A DNA stretch of 64,000 nucleotides from Hyphomonas sp. (GCF_017792385.1 NZ_CP051230.1:124001-188000), one strand, 5' to 3'. Shown: positions 18,425 through 27,725, numbered from the stretch's first letter. Translations and numbers: made by a program. Notes: generated by a model from the sequence alone, not told the origin.

Positions 18425-18440
18425 TTACGTTCACGTAAAC
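18425..18440 (-). promoter_or_regulatory. MerR/LiuR-type operator of the fatty-acid operon
   Basis: Read on the minus strand as GTTTACGTGAACGTAA, a 6-2-6 palindrome (TTACGT-NN-ACGTAA), 38 bp before the acyl-CoA dehydrogenase ATG. The same GTTTACGT-NN-ACGT core occurs upstream of the MerR gene at 20982-20997. It resembles operators reported for LiuR, the MerR-family regulator of branched-chain amino-acid and fatty-acid catabolism. Confidence 0.7.
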
Positions 18441-18520
18441 ATGTAACGACGCCTGAACAGGATTCCCAGCCCTCTCCCAACGTCAAAACCGCGAGAATTG
18501 CATGAATTTTTTGTGTGACC

Positions 18521-18552
18521 GCGCGCAAGGCCCAGTACGGGGCCTCGCGCGC
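18521..18552 (-). terminator. Hairpin downstream of the long acyl-CoA dehydrogenase
   Basis: Long GC-rich inverted repeat GCGCGCAAGGCCC / GGGGCCTCGCGCGC with one mismatch, just past the stop at 18573. No U-tract follows, so this is a possible but not classical terminator separating the two fatty-acid transcription units. Confidence 0.4.
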
Positions 18553-18572
18553 TGTCCAGATATGTCTGGCGC

Positions 18573-20357
18573 CTAGAACGCCTCGGCTGGCAACGCCATC
18601 ATCGTCTTGGCCCCGGTCTTCACCTTTGCCAGATGCGCCGCGCCATCCGGCACCATCCGGTCGAGGAAATAGTGGCCCGTTGCCAGCTTTTCTTCATAAT
18701 AGGGATCGCCTTCTGCCTTCTTGTCCAGCGCGATCTTCGCCATCTTGGCCCACATCAGTGCCAGCCCCGTCAGGCCAAAGAGATGCAGGTAATCATGGCT
18801 GGAAGCGCCGGCATTGTTGAAATCGGTCATGCCGTTCTGCATCAGCCAGGTCGTGGCCTCCTGCAATTGCCCCTTCAAGGTTGTGAGCCCTTCGGCAAAG
18901 GGCGTCAGGTCCGCATCGCCTTCAATTGAACTGACGAACTCGTCCACTTCCGCGAAGAAGCTGAACACTGCGCGCCCGCCATTTGCCGCCAGCTTGCGGC
19001 CCACAAGGTCCAGCGCCTGAACGCCATTCGTTCCCTCATAGATCAGCGTGATCCGGCAATCGCGGACAAACTGCTCAAGACCCCACTCCTGCGTGAAGCC
19101 CGAACCGCCATGCAGCTGAAGGGCCTGATTGGCTTTCTCAAAGCCCATATGGGTCAGATAGGCCTTGATGACCGGCGTCAGCAGAGCCATGTAATCGCCC
19201 GCCTTTTCGCGCACTTTCTCGTCCGGAGACTTGTGCTGCAGGTCACCCTGGAAAGCCGTCCAGTAGGTCAGCGCCCGGGCGCCTTCGATGAAGGCCTTCT
19301 GGTCCATCAGCATACGGCGCACATCCGGATGCACGATGATCGGGTCGGCAGGCTTGTCCGGCGCCTTGGGGCCCGTCAGGGACCGGCCCTGCAGGCGGTC
19401 CTTCGCGAAATCCACTGCGTTCTGATAGGCAATCGAGGCCTGCGCGAGCCCCTGCAGGCCAACGCCGAGACGCGCTTCGTTCATCATCACGAACATGGTG
19501 CGCATGCCCTTGTGCTCTTCACCGACCAGCCAGCCGGTCGCACCGTCATAATTCATGACGCAGGTCGCATTGCCGTGAATGCCCATCTTCTCTTCCAGGC
19601 CGCCACAGGAGCAGGCATTGCGCTCGCCCAAAGTGCCATCCTCATTGACGAGGAATTTCGGTACAACGAACAGTGAGACGCCCTTGATTCCGTCCGGCGC
19701 CCCCTCGATCCGGGCCAGAACCAGGTGAATGATATTCTCGGTGAGATCCTGCTCGCCACCGGAAATCCAGATCTTCTGGCCGGTGATCTTGTAGGAACCA
19801 TCCCCCTGGGGCACGGCCTTCGTCTTCATCAGGCCGAGATCGGTGCCGCAATGCGGCTCGGTCAAATTCATCGTGCCAGCCCATTCGGCTGAGGCCATTT
19901 TCGGACCGTACTTGGCCTTCAGCTCTTCCGAGCCCCCAGCCATCAGCGCCTGAAAAGCGCCATGTGTCAGGCCTGGATACATGCCGAAGGCCATGTTGGC
20001 GGAGGAGACCATCTCGGTCCACGCAATGTTGACGACGTGCGGCAGCCCCTGGCCGCCCATTTCCGGCTGGGCCGACAAAAGCGGCCAGCCATTCTCGACC
20101 AACTGCTTGTAGGCTTCCGGAAAGCCGTCCGGCGTCTTCACGCTGGCATCATCATGGCGAACGCATCCCTGCTTGTCGCCGACCGTGTTCAAGGGGAACA
20201 GGACTTCCTTTGCAAACTTGCCGCCTTCGTCGAGAATGGCATTGACGAGGTCCGGCGTGGCCTCCTCGAAACCCGGCAGGTTCGAATAATTCTGGATTTG
20301 CAGCAGGTCCTGCAGGATGAATTGCATGTCGCGGATTGGCGCGTCGTAGCGGGGCAT
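18573..20357 (-). CDS. Long-form acyl-CoA dehydrogenase with C-terminal extension
   Basis: A 594-residue acyl-CoA dehydrogenase of the large bacterial type. It has an N-terminal helical extension ([20 protein letters not shown]), the usual three dehydrogenase domains, and an extra C-terminal helical domain of about 125 residues, the acetyl-CoA-dehydrogenase-like C-terminal domain. Visible motifs are [13 protein letters not shown] in the beta domain and [18 protein letters not shown] (near 440), carrying the MCAD-type catalytic Glu. ATG at 20357 has AGGAAG at a 6-nt spacing. It follows the MerR gene after 115 bp on the same strand, consistent with co-transcription. Related enzymes act on medium- to long-chain acyl-CoA. 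Confidence 0.92.
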   Translation of the reverse strand: MPRYDAPIRDMQFILQDLLQIQNYSNLPGFEEATPDLVNAILDEGGKFAKEVLFPLNTVGDKQGCVRHDDASVKTPDGFPEAYKQLVENGWPLLSAQPEMGGQGLPHVVNIAWTEMVSSANMAFGMYPGLTHGAFQALMAGGSEELKAKYGPKMASAEWAGTMNLTEPHCGTDLGLMKTKAVPQGDGSYKITGQKIWISGGEQDLTENIIHLVLARIEGAPDGIKGVSLFVVPKFLVNEDGTLGERNACSCGGLEEKMGIHGNATCVMNYDGATGWLVGEEHKGMRTMFVMMNEARLGVGLQGLAQASIAYQNAVDFAKDRLQGRSLTGPKAPDKPADPIIVHPDVRRMLMDQKAFIEGARALTYWTAFQGDLQHKSPDEKVREKAGDYMALLTPVIKAYLTHMGFEKANQALQLHGGSGFTQEWGLEQFVRDCRITLIYEGTNGVQALDLVGRKLAANGGRAVFSFFAEVDEFVSSIEGDADLTPFAEGLTTLKGQLQEATTWLMQNGMTDFNNAGASSHDYLHLFGLTGLALMWAKMAKIALDKKAEGDPYYEEKLATGHYFLDRMVPDGAAHLAKVKTGAKTMMALPAEAF

Positions 20358-20471
20358 GGTGTGCTTCCTGTCAAATAGTATTCGGCGACGGGCCGATGTG
20401 GCCACAATCGCCGGAATGAAAACACCCCACCAAACGGAAGCCTGGCGGGGCGGGACAAATCATGATGACGC

Positions 20472-20954
20472 TCAGACTTCGTCGAGCTGTCGGCGGGCAA
20501 TCTCGTCATACGCCGCCAGCTGTCGCTTATTTTCGTCAGACGGGCCGGTATTGGCGATCTGCGTTTCCAGCCAGGCAATGCCCTTGCGCAATTCGGTCAG
20601 GGCCGTGTCGATATCACCGCGTTGGATTTCCAGCTCCTTCACCTGCTTGCGAAACTTTTCGAGCGACATGCGCATTTGCGCCCGCTGCCCGTCATCCAGA
20701 ACATACAGGTCAAGGATTTCCCGGATATCCGCCAAAGGCAGGCCGAGTCGCTTCAGCCGGACGATGATCGTCAGTCGCGCCCGATCCCGGTTCGAGTAGA
20801 CGCGGGTCATACCGTCCCGGGCCGGGTGCAGCATGTCCTTGTCCTCGTAGAATCGCAGCGCGCGTGGCGTCACGCCGAACTCGCGAGCAAGCTCGGAAAT
20901 TGTGTAGGTGCGGGAGTCCGCAGCGGAAATCTTGGAGAGCTTGTTGGTCATCAT
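20472..20954 (-). CDS. MerR-family regulator, LiuR-like
   Basis: DNA-binding regulator (160 residues). The winged-helix MerR domain (about 16-84) contains YTISELAREFGVTPRALRFY, then the RVYSNRDRARLTIIVRLKRL wing and helix. The long dimerisation coiled coil runs from about 95 to 125, and there is a short C-terminal tail without the Cys residues of metal- or redox-sensing MerRs. This matches the LiuR branch that controls branched-chain amino-acid and fatty-acid degradation. A GTTTACGT-type operator lies 28-43 bp upstream, implying autoregulation, and an identical core precedes the acyl-CoA dehydrogenase operon. Start is ATG 20954 or the adjacent ATG 20951; no strong ribosome site for either. 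Confidence 0.88.
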   Translation of the reverse strand: MMTNKLSKISAADSRTYTISELAREFGVTPRALRFYEDKDMLHPARDGMTRVYSNRDRARLTIIVRLKRLGLPLADIREILDLYVLDDGQRAQMRMSLEKFRKQVKELEIQRGDIDTALTELRKGIAWLETQIANTGPSDENKRQLAAYDEIARRQLDEV

Positions 20955-20981
20955 GCGACAAATCTAGATCACGGCTTACGC

Positions 20982-20997
20982 GAACGTCAACGTAAAC
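20982..20997 (-). promoter_or_regulatory. MerR/LiuR-type operator of its own gene
   Basis: Minus-strand GTTTACGTTGACGTTC, sharing GTTTACGT-NN-ACGT with the site at 18425-18440, followed by a third imperfect half-site (GCGTAA). It is 28 bp before the regulator's ATG. Confidence 0.68.
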
Positions 20998-21067
20998 TTT
21001 TTCCGAGAGCGGTTTTCCCCCTCTGCAAAAGGGGCAGAGTTACCGGATTTACCGGTTTTCTTTACCT

Positions 21068-21082
21068 TTAACCTGCCCTTAA
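21068..21082 (+). promoter_or_regulatory. CtrA box upstream of the PodJ-like gene
   Basis: TTAACCTGCCCTTAA, an exact TTAA-N7-TTAA match to the Caulobacterales/Rhizobiales CtrA consensus, about 90 bp before the translation start. Cell-cycle control is inference from the motif and the gene type. Confidence 0.6.
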
Positions 21083-21171
21083 TCCGGCACCTGTCATCAC
21101 CGATGCTGAAAGTGAAGGAATCCGCCCGCGCAGTTAATGATTGCCGGGCAAGCCAGCGTGCTAGGAGAGCG

Positions 21172-24100
21172 ATGATGAGCCAGACGGGGCCCTGGAGCGT
21201 CAAGGGGATTGACCAACGCGCGCGTGATGCTGCGCGCGAGGCAGCACATGCTGAAGGCATTACGCTCGGCGAATATCTCAACCGCCTGCTGATGTCTGTT
21301 GAACCGCCGCGCCCCAATGAAGTGGCCTATCCGTTCGAGAATCGCCGCCCGGCACCGAACGCCGCCAATGACACGCTCGACAAGCTCACGCGCCGCATCG
21401 AAGCCACCGAGGCGCGTTCAACGCTCGCGATCACGGGCATGGACCATACGATCCTCGGACTGGTCGCGCGACTGGAAGACGCCGAGGACAATGCTTCTGC
21501 TGTGGCCGGCCGGGTCGATGGCCTGATCGAGGAATTGCAGGAAACCTATGCCGCCCTGCAGGACAAGGTGCGCAAGCTCGAAGAAGACGATGGCGCCCGC
21601 GAGAACCTCGACGCGCTGAAATCCCTCGAACAGGCGCTCGGCAAACTCGCCAGCCATGTCTTTGAAGAGAACGAACTCGCGCAGAATGAAGTCCAGGCCA
21701 TCAAGGGCCGCGTCGAGACCGGATTTTCGGAACTGACTGACCGTGTCGAAGGCATGGAAGTGAAAGTCGAGAAGACACTGTCGGACGCTGCGACACGCGT
21801 TGAAACTGCCGTGAACGAAGCTGAACTGCGTGCAGAGGGCAAGGCGCGCGATCTCGCCGACCGGCTGTCCGACCTCGAGACCCATGTAAACCTTAAGCTT
21901 TCTGCCTCAGACGCCTCCGACGAACGCCTCGCTCGGGTCGAGGCACGCGTCACTGACTCCCTCCAGACGCTCGAAAACACCCTGTCCCAAACCCAGGACC
22001 GCCTGAACCGCGCGGAATCCACAACAGACGCCGCCCTTCTGAGCCTCGAATCCACGTTCAACAGTCTCGATGAGAAGATCGACACGCTTTCTAGATCGGT
22101 CGAACCGGATCTAGCCAGCAAGCTTCGCGCGGAGTTCGAGGCGCGCTTCGATGAGATCATGGCCAGTGTCCGCAGCACGGTCGACACCACTCGCCACGAA
22201 CTGGCTGAAGAGATTTCCCGCGCAGCAGCGAATACGAATGAGGGCGCCCTTGAGACCCTCAAGTCGGATCTCGAAGAGGTTCGCGCCCAGGTCTCGACCG
22301 GACAAGAGCGTCAAACGAACGACATGGACAAGGTCTCGAGCGAAATCGAACGTATTGGCGGCATGGTCGGCGACCGCATGGAAGCCTTTGGCGAACAGCT
22401 CGACGAACGCGTAAACGCCAGCGAGCAGCGCACGGCAGAGGCGATCTCTCAGATTGGCGACCAGGTGGCCTCGGTTGCCGGTCGCCTTCAGGCCCGTCAG
22501 GACAAGGCGCTTCAGACGCTGGCCACCGAGATTGACGAGAACCGGAAGCGGGCCGAGGCCAACCTGTCGGACGCCATCAACAACATGTCTGATCGACTGG
22601 AGCGGATGCAGACGCAAACGTCAGCGTCCCTGTCACCCGTGCAGAAGGCCATGGCCTCACTGGCTACACGGCTGGAACAGCTTGAGGATTCGATGTCGGC
22701 AGGTTCTGCGACGGACCCCGATCCTCTGAGCACGTCGCTGAGTGACGATTTCGTTGCAACGGCCGACTTGATCGACACTTTCGAGAGTGACCCGTCCGAC
22801 GCCGACTTCCTGATGGACGAAACGGAGTCGTCCTTCGAACCGGGCCTTCCGGAAGCAGACGAAGTTGACGCTGTCGCAGATGAATTCGAGGAAATCGAAC
22901 TCGCGCCCGAGACACCGGATGAAAACGAAGACCACCCCGTCGACGAGGTATCACGATCGAGTGCCTATACCGAGGACTTCGCCCTTTCTGACGAGGACTT
23001 CGACGAAGAAGCCGGTCTCGACGACGCAGAGGACGATTTCTACGAACCCTTCCCGGAAGAAACAGAAACCCTGTCAGCCGAAGAGTCCGATCCGTTCGAC
23101 GATTTGGGTGTTTATGACGACAGTCACACCGAAGCGCGCGAGTCCGACATCTTCGAGGATGACGAATTCGATCTTGCTGCAAACACGGTCGAGGATCCCG
23201 CAGCCTTCTTCGAGCCGGATACAGAAACAGAGAGCGAAGAGGCTCCAGACGCTGATACGGTCGACAGCGACTATATGGACATGGCGCGCAAGGCAGCCAT
23301 TGCGGCGTCTTCTGGCCGCTCCGCTTCACCCTCTCGCCAGGTCGCAAGCCCTGAGCGCCGTGCAGCGACGGACAAGCCCTTTGGCGGGCGCCTTCCGCTG
23401 TATGCTGCTGCCTCGGCTGTCGTGATCACCGGCGCTGCAGTTGGTGGCTATCTCTATCTGCGCGGCAAACAGGACCCGGCCCCCGTGGCAGCCCTGCCAG
23501 GCACTGAAATTGTCTCGGCTGCCACCGCCGAAATGCCGGAACCTCAGCAAACCGCCGAGATCGAGGAAGGTATGGATGCCATCCTGTTTGATGAGGATGC
23601 CGCGGCCACGACCACAGAAACCGAGATCGAAGACAGCACAACCGCCGCGACTGAAGCCGCTGCCATGGTTGATGCTGTTGACGCCGCGAGCGTCCAGCCG
23701 CCGAAACTCGCCGCCGCACAGATCGTGCCGGCGCCCGCTTATGCGCCCATTCCGGAAGTGGCATCGCTCGAAGCGGAATCGGCAGCAGGCAATGCCGTCG
23801 CAGAATATCAACTGGCTCAGCAATACCTGGCGGATGGAAACCTCCAGGAAGGCGCTGATCTGATGCGGCGTGCGGCAGAACAGAACCTGCCGATTGCGCA
23901 GTACATGCTCTCGAAACTGCACGAGCGCGGTACTGGCGTGCCGAAGGATCTGACTCTGGCACGTGAATGGACCGAAAAGGCCGCGATTGGCGGAAACGTC
24001 AAAGCCATGCACGATCTGGCTGTATTCATGGCCGAAGGGGACGGCGGACCGCAGACCTATGCCGGCGCCGTGGAATGGTTCCGCAAGGGCGCAGAATACG

Positions 24101-24555
24101 GCATCGTGGACAGCCAGTACAATCTGGGCGTGCTCTACGAACAAGGCCTTGGCATCAGCCAGAACAATACCGAAGCCCTGTACTGGTTCATGATCGCCGC
24201 ACGCAATGGCGACGCCGGCGCACCGGCCAAAGTCATGGAATTGAAAGCCAAGGTGGCACCGGAAGCTGCAGCTCTTGCGCAATCACAATCCGACTCGTGG
24301 ACACCTTCCCGTGCCAACGGACCAGCAAATGGCCGTTTCGGCCTTCAGGCCTGGGATATGGGGAATCCGGCGCAGGTGATGGCCACCCAGATCGCACTGA
24401 AGGAACTGGGGTACGGTATCGATGCGGCTGATGGTGACATGGGCCCGCAAACGGCTGGCGCACTTCGCGAGTTCCAGAAAGTTCATGCCCTGCCGGTCAC
24501 GGGTACGATCACGCCGGACGTGATCGAAACCCTGAACGCCAAGGTGGCCGGGTAA
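21172..24555 (+). CDS. PodJ-like polar organiser: coiled coil, TM, Sel1 repeats, peptidoglycan-binding
   Basis: Large bitopic protein (about 1127 residues). It opens with MSQTGPWSVKGIDQRARDAA and an ITLGEYLNRLL helix, the N-terminal motif of PodJ-type localisation factors. Then comes a long predicted coiled coil (about 60-540), a very acidic linker (about 550-715), one transmembrane segment at about 740-763 (YAAASAVVITGAAVGGYLYL), a periplasmic acidic/Ala linker, three to four Sel1 repeats (about 875-1020), and a C-terminal peptidoglycan-binding fold (about 1055-1125; ending GTITPDVIETLNAKVAG). PodJ in Caulobacter places polar development proteins. The AGGAG fits either ATG 21172 (4-nt spacing) or ATG 21175 (7-nt). 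A CtrA box lies upstream. Confidence 0.87.
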   Translation: MMSQTGPWSVKGIDQRARDAAREAAHAEGITLGEYLNRLLMSVEPPRPNEVAYPFENRRPAPNAANDTLDKLTRRIEATEARSTLAITGMDHTILGLVARLEDAEDNASAVAGRVDGLIEELQETYAALQDKVRKLEEDDGARENLDALKSLEQALGKLASHVFEENELAQNEVQAIKGRVETGFSELTDRVEGMEVKVEKTLSDAATRVETAVNEAELRAEGKARDLADRLSDLETHVNLKLSASDASDERLARVEARVTDSLQTLENTLSQTQDRLNRAESTTDAALLSLESTFNSLDEKIDTLSRSVEPDLASKLRAEFEARFDEIMASVRSTVDTTRHELAEEISRAAANTNEGALETLKSDLEEVRAQVSTGQERQTNDMDKVSSEIERIGGMVGDRMEAFGEQLDERVNASEQRTAEAISQIGDQVASVAGRLQARQDKALQTLATEIDENRKRAEANLSDAINNMSDRLERMQTQTSASLSPVQKAMASLATRLEQLEDSMSAGSATDPDPLSTSLSDDFVATADLIDTFESDPSDADFLMDETESSFEPGLPEADEVDAVADEFEEIELAPETPDENEDHPVDEVSRSSAYTEDFALSDEDFDEEAGLDDAEDDFYEPFPEETETLSAEESDPFDDLGVYDDSHTEARESDIFEDDEFDLAANTVEDPAAFFEPDTETESEEAPDADTVDSDYMDMARKAAIAASSGRSASPSRQVASPERRAATDKPFGGRLPLYAAASAVVITGAAVGGYLYLRGKQDPAPVAALPGTEIVSAATAEMPEPQQTAEIEEGMDAILFDEDAAATTTETEIEDSTTAATEAAAMVDAVDAASVQPPKLAAAQIVPAPAYAPIPEVASLEAESAAGNAVAEYQLAQQYLADGNLQEGADLMRRAAEQNLPIAQYMLSKLHERGTGVPKDLTLAREWTEKAAIGGNVKAMHDLAVFMAEGDGGPQTYAGAVEWFRKGAEYGIVDSQYNLGVLYEQGLGISQNNTEALYWFMIAARNGDAGAPAKVMELKAKVAPEAAALAQSQSDSWTPSRANGPANGRFGLQAWDMGNPAQVMATQIALKELGYGIDAADGDMGPQTAGALREFQKVHALPVTGTITPDVIETLNAKVAG

Positions 24556-24567
24556 GGGGTCGCCTGC

Positions 24568-25839
24568 CTACGGCCGCGAATAGGCACGCGGCCGTTCGGC
24601 CTCATCAAGGCTGAGATACCGGTCACGCAAACGCGTCTGGCGCGATTCCAGCGAAGCCTGTTCCCCGCCAATGAGAATGGCCACCGGCGCGGACACGACC
24701 TCCAGCGGGTCACCATCCCAGGCCACGACGTCTGCGCGGGCGCCCGGCGCGATCCGGCCATATCCGGTCAGCCCGAATATGTCGGCTGGCGCACTGGTCA
24801 ATGCAGCCAGCGCATCGTCGAAAGACAAGCCGTTCGCAACCGCGTTGCCAGCCAATTGGGTGGCCAAGCGGGCCTGATGGCTGCCATCGCCAACATTGGC
24901 AATCGCAAACTGCACGCCGGCATCGGCCAGGCGGGCTGCATTCTCCGACGTGGCAGCCAGTTGTTCGAACGAAGACGGCAGATTGGAAAAGGCGTTGATG
25001 ATGACCGGGATCTGCAACTCGGCAAGACGGGGCGCCACGCGCCAGGCTTCATCCGCTCCCACAATGACGATCTTCAGGGACGGATCTTCTTCCGAAAGAT
25101 CCATGATTGCATTCAGGTCACTGGCCCGGCTGGCCTGAATGACCAGCAATTGCTGGCCACGGGCGGCCGGTGCAAAGGACTGCGCATCGACACGGCTCAG
25201 AACGGCCCCTTCATTGTGGGCCAGGTATCGGGCTGGAAAGCCTCTCGCATCGTCCAGCGCGGCGCGCAGTACGGTCATCGCCGACTGGCGGGACCCACCG
25301 GCCAGCCCCGCCCCGGCCTCACCCAGCTTGATGAAGGCAAATGCGCGTTCGGAAACTTCGGAGTCCAGATCGCCACTGGCGTCCGCAATGAAGCCCTGGC
25401 CTGCAAACAGGGAACTGCCCGTGTTGGGGGCCACGACAAGGCGCGTGAACCCTTCGATCCGCGTGATATCAATGGCCGTGGCGTCCGGATTGAACCCGTC
25501 AGCCGCGTTTAACGCAGCCGAGAACGGGGATGTGGCGGCCATCGTGTCATTGGTGGAATCCTCAGCGCCGACTTCGACAAGTCCGGTCCGTGAGAACGCG
25601 GCGATGAGGCCGGGGGTGACCCAGGGCGCAGAAATCTCGGTCGCATCATCCGGAACTTCGAGGCTGGCACCGCCCACGGATACGATGCGGTCATCCTCGA
25701 TCACGATCACACCGTTCTCGATAGTGCCCTGCGCCGTGCCGGTCCAGACGGTCTCGCCGCGCACCACGAACGTTTCGGCAATGGCCGGCGCCGTGGCCAG
25801 ACTGATGGCGGCCACGCTTGAAATGAGTGAGCGGATCAT
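24568..25839 (-). CDS. Exported amidohydrolase-family protein without the HxH metal motif
   Basis: A 423-residue periplasmic protein with signal peptide ending near AIAETF (about residue 21). The amidohydrolase composite-fold elements are visible: VRGETVWTGTAQGTIENGVI, WVTPGLIAAFSRTGLVEVG, and a C-terminal GLTGYGRIAPGARADVVAWD. In the upstream paralogue the metal motif reads DNHSH; here the same positions are AAFSR (80-84), so both metal-binding His are lost. It is therefore probably not a classical metal-dependent hydrolase and may act as a partner or binding protein. Its ATG overlaps the stop of the active-looking paralogue by 4 bp, so the two are made together. Confidence 0.83.
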   Translation of the reverse strand: MIRSLISSVAAISLATAPAIAETFVVRGETVWTGTAQGTIENGVIVIEDDRIVSVGGASLEVPDDATEISAPWVTPGLIAAFSRTGLVEVGAEDSTNDTMAATSPFSAALNAADGFNPDATAIDITRIEGFTRLVVAPNTGSSLFAGQGFIADASGDLDSEVSERAFAFIKLGEAGAGLAGGSRQSAMTVLRAALDDARGFPARYLAHNEGAVLSRVDAQSFAPAARGQQLLVIQASRASDLNAIMDLSEEDPSLKIVIVGADEAWRVAPRLAELQIPVIINAFSNLPSSFEQLAATSENAARLADAGVQFAIANVGDGSHQARLATQLAGNAVANGLSFDDALAALTSAPADIFGLTGYGRIAPGARADVVAWDGDPLEVVSAPVAILIGGEQASLESRQTRLRDRYLSLDEAERPRAYSRP

Positions 25840-27248
25840 TTGCGATCTCCTTCGCCAGGCTGGCCGATTTCGAAGTCCATTACGGGATTTGTTTCCGGAT
25901 GGTCGCGGTCAAACATCAAAGCGCCATCAATGAAGACCTGATCGGCCTTGGTGTAGACGCTGAACGGATCGCCGGACCAGATCACGATGTCGGCCATCTT
26001 GCCGGGTTTCAGGCTGCCGGTCCGGTCATCGATTCCGAGAGATTTTGCAGGGTTGAGGGACAGCCAGGTCCAGACCGTTTCCTTTGGAATGTCGATGCCG
26101 GCTTTCCGTCCGTCCGACCAGGCTTTCGCGGCCTCCTGGTTCAGGCGCTGAATGCCGACATCGCTGTCGGAATGCACGATTGCGCATGCCCCGGCATTGT
26201 GAACCATCGGGATGTTTTCACGCACCCCGTCATAGGCTTCCATCTTGAAGCCCCACCAATCCGCCCACATGGACGAACAGGCGCCATAATCGGCCAGCTT
26301 GTCGGCAATCTTGTAGCTCTCGACAGCATGGTGGAAGGCCGTGACCTTGTAGCCGAACTCCTTCGACATATCCATGATCTGGGCCATTTCGTCCGCACGA
26401 TAACAGTGCATGTGAACGAGAATGTCGCCACTGAGCACACCTGCCAGCGTGTCGAGTTCAAGGTCGCGCGCCGGGGGCTCGCCGCCTTGGGAGTCATACT
26501 TTTCCCATTTGCGCTTGTACTCGGCCGCCTTGATCCAGGCCTGCCGATATCCGGCGACATTGCCCATGCGCGAGTATGGGGCACCGCCCGGGAAACGCCC
26601 TCCACCATAGCCGTAGACGCGTTTCGGGTTTTCGCCGCAGGCCATTTTCAGGGTGTAGGGGGCATCCGGGAACTTCATGCCCTGAACCGTGCGGCTCGGC
26701 ACATTCTTCAGGATCACGCCGCGGCCGCCGAACAGGTTGGCGCTGCCCGGAAGCACCTGCAATGAGGTGATGCCGCCAGCAAGCGCGCGGGTGAACCCCG
26801 GATCCTGCGGCCAGACGCCGTGTTCCGACCAGACTTCTGCCGTCACCGGCGCCGAGATTTCGTTGCCGTCTCCATGAGCGCTCACGCCCGGCGAAGGATA
26901 GACCCCCAGATGACTGTGATTGTCGATGATGCCGGGCGTTACCCAACGGCCTGAAGCATCAATGATTTCAACACCTTCAGGCGCCTCCAGATCCGTGCCG
27001 ATGGCAGTGATCAGGCCATCCTCGACCAGGATGTCTCCGCTCTCGATCAGATTGCCTTCGCCATCCAGAATGTTGGCGCCTGCGATCAGGACCGGCTCGT
27101 TTGGATAGGGCGTATAGGTGGAAGGATAGGGATTGCGGTCGAAGGCCGCCGCCTTTTCGTCGGTGTCACCCGTCTCCTTGCCGCTGCCACATGCCGAAAG
27201 TAGTAGCGCCGCCGCGCAGGCGGTTGCCAGCCCGTAGAATGTCCGCAT
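25836..27248 (-). CDS. Amidohydrolase-family lipoprotein
   Basis: A 470-residue secreted amidohydrolase, lipid-anchored: signal MRTFYGLATACAAALLLSAC with Cys at residue 20. The metal-binding HxH is present as DNHSHLGVY (His111, His113) after the strand WVTPGII. Further His residues occur in VHMHCYRADE and FHHAVESYK. The C-terminal SLNPAKSLGIDDRTGSLKPG closes the barrel and small beta domain. Related periplasmic enzymes are imidazolonepropionase/dipeptidase-like; the true substrate is unknown. Translationally coupled (4-bp overlap) to a second family member that lacks HxH. Confidence 0.86.
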   Translation of the reverse strand: MRTFYGLATACAAALLLSACGSGKETGDTDEKAAAFDRNPYPSTYTPYPNEPVLIAGANILDGEGNLIESGDILVEDGLITAIGTDLEAPEGVEIIDASGRWVTPGIIDNHSHLGVYPSPGVSAHGDGNEISAPVTAEVWSEHGVWPQDPGFTRALAGGITSLQVLPGSANLFGGRGVILKNVPSRTVQGMKFPDAPYTLKMACGENPKRVYGYGGGRFPGGAPYSRMGNVAGYRQAWIKAAEYKRKWEKYDSQGGEPPARDLELDTLAGVLSGDILVHMHCYRADEMAQIMDMSKEFGYKVTAFHHAVESYKIADKLADYGACSSMWADWWGFKMEAYDGVRENIPMVHNAGACAIVHSDSDVGIQRLNQEAAKAWSDGRKAGIDIPKETVWTWLSLNPAKSLGIDDRTGSLKPGKMADIVIWSGDPFSVYTKADQVFIDGALMFDRDHPETNPVMDFEIGQPGEGDRK

Positions 27249-27336
27249 TGGTTGTCAGCCCCGTGTCTGATTTGATTACGGGCATAGTGCGGACAATTCC
27301 GTGCGCTTCAAGCCCTGTTCCCGCGACACATGGACA

Positions 27337-27377
27337 GTTTCAGCAGGTTTCAGCGCGTTTCAGGCAATCCCGTTTCA
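27337..27377. repeat. GTTTCA repeats phased at 10 bp (short array)
   Basis: GTTTCA at 27337, 27347 and 27357 (exact 10-bp steps), and again at 27372 (15 bp further). The last copy includes the stop codon of the 27375-27725 gene. It lies upstream of the amidohydrolase pair. The same hexamer with the same 10-bp phase makes a longer array at 47194-47269. Confidence 0.65.
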
Positions 27378-27725
27378 TCCATCGCGCATGGCCGGGTATT
27401 TCTTGTCGCGTCCGAACACCAGTCTCATCAGCCAGTTGGGCGCGAACCGTTCGACCCGGGGGTGACGGTCAAGCACGCTTTCCATCCAGCGGCGGCCCCA
27501 GACCGCATTGCGGCCGAGCAGCACGACGCCGACGATGGCGATCGGCAGGCCGACCGGAATGATGGGCGTGAGGAATGCGATCGGTATGGCCACCGCGATC
27601 ATGATCAGTCCCGTCAGGGCGAGAATCTGCCGAAATGCGGTGTTCACGCCGTGTCGCAGCGTGCCAGCCGGTTTCACCGCCGCCTGCGGCTGTTCCAGAT
27701 CGGATATGTTCTCGTCGTCGGCCAT
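27375..27725 (-). CDS. Small conserved-type membrane protein, unknown function
   Basis: A 116-residue protein starting at the ATG at 27725 (MADDENISDLEQPQAAVKPA). A hydrophilic N-terminus is followed by hydrophobic helices (about 39-60 and 62-78: TGLIMIAVAIPIAFLTPIIP, then LPIAIVGVVLLG). The cationic tail contains GRRWMESVLDRHPRVERFAP, typical of small inner-membrane proteins whose last segment lies on the cytoplasmic face. I cannot assign a Pfam family with confidence. Divergent from the acyltransferase (139 bp apart). Its stop codon lies inside the last copy of the GTTTCA array. Confidence 0.78.
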   Translation of the reverse strand: MADDENISDLEQPQAAVKPAGTLRHGVNTAFRQILALTGLIMIAVAIPIAFLTPIIPVGLPIAIVGVVLLGRNAVWGRRWMESVLDRHPRVERFAPNWLMRLVFGRDKKYPAMRDG

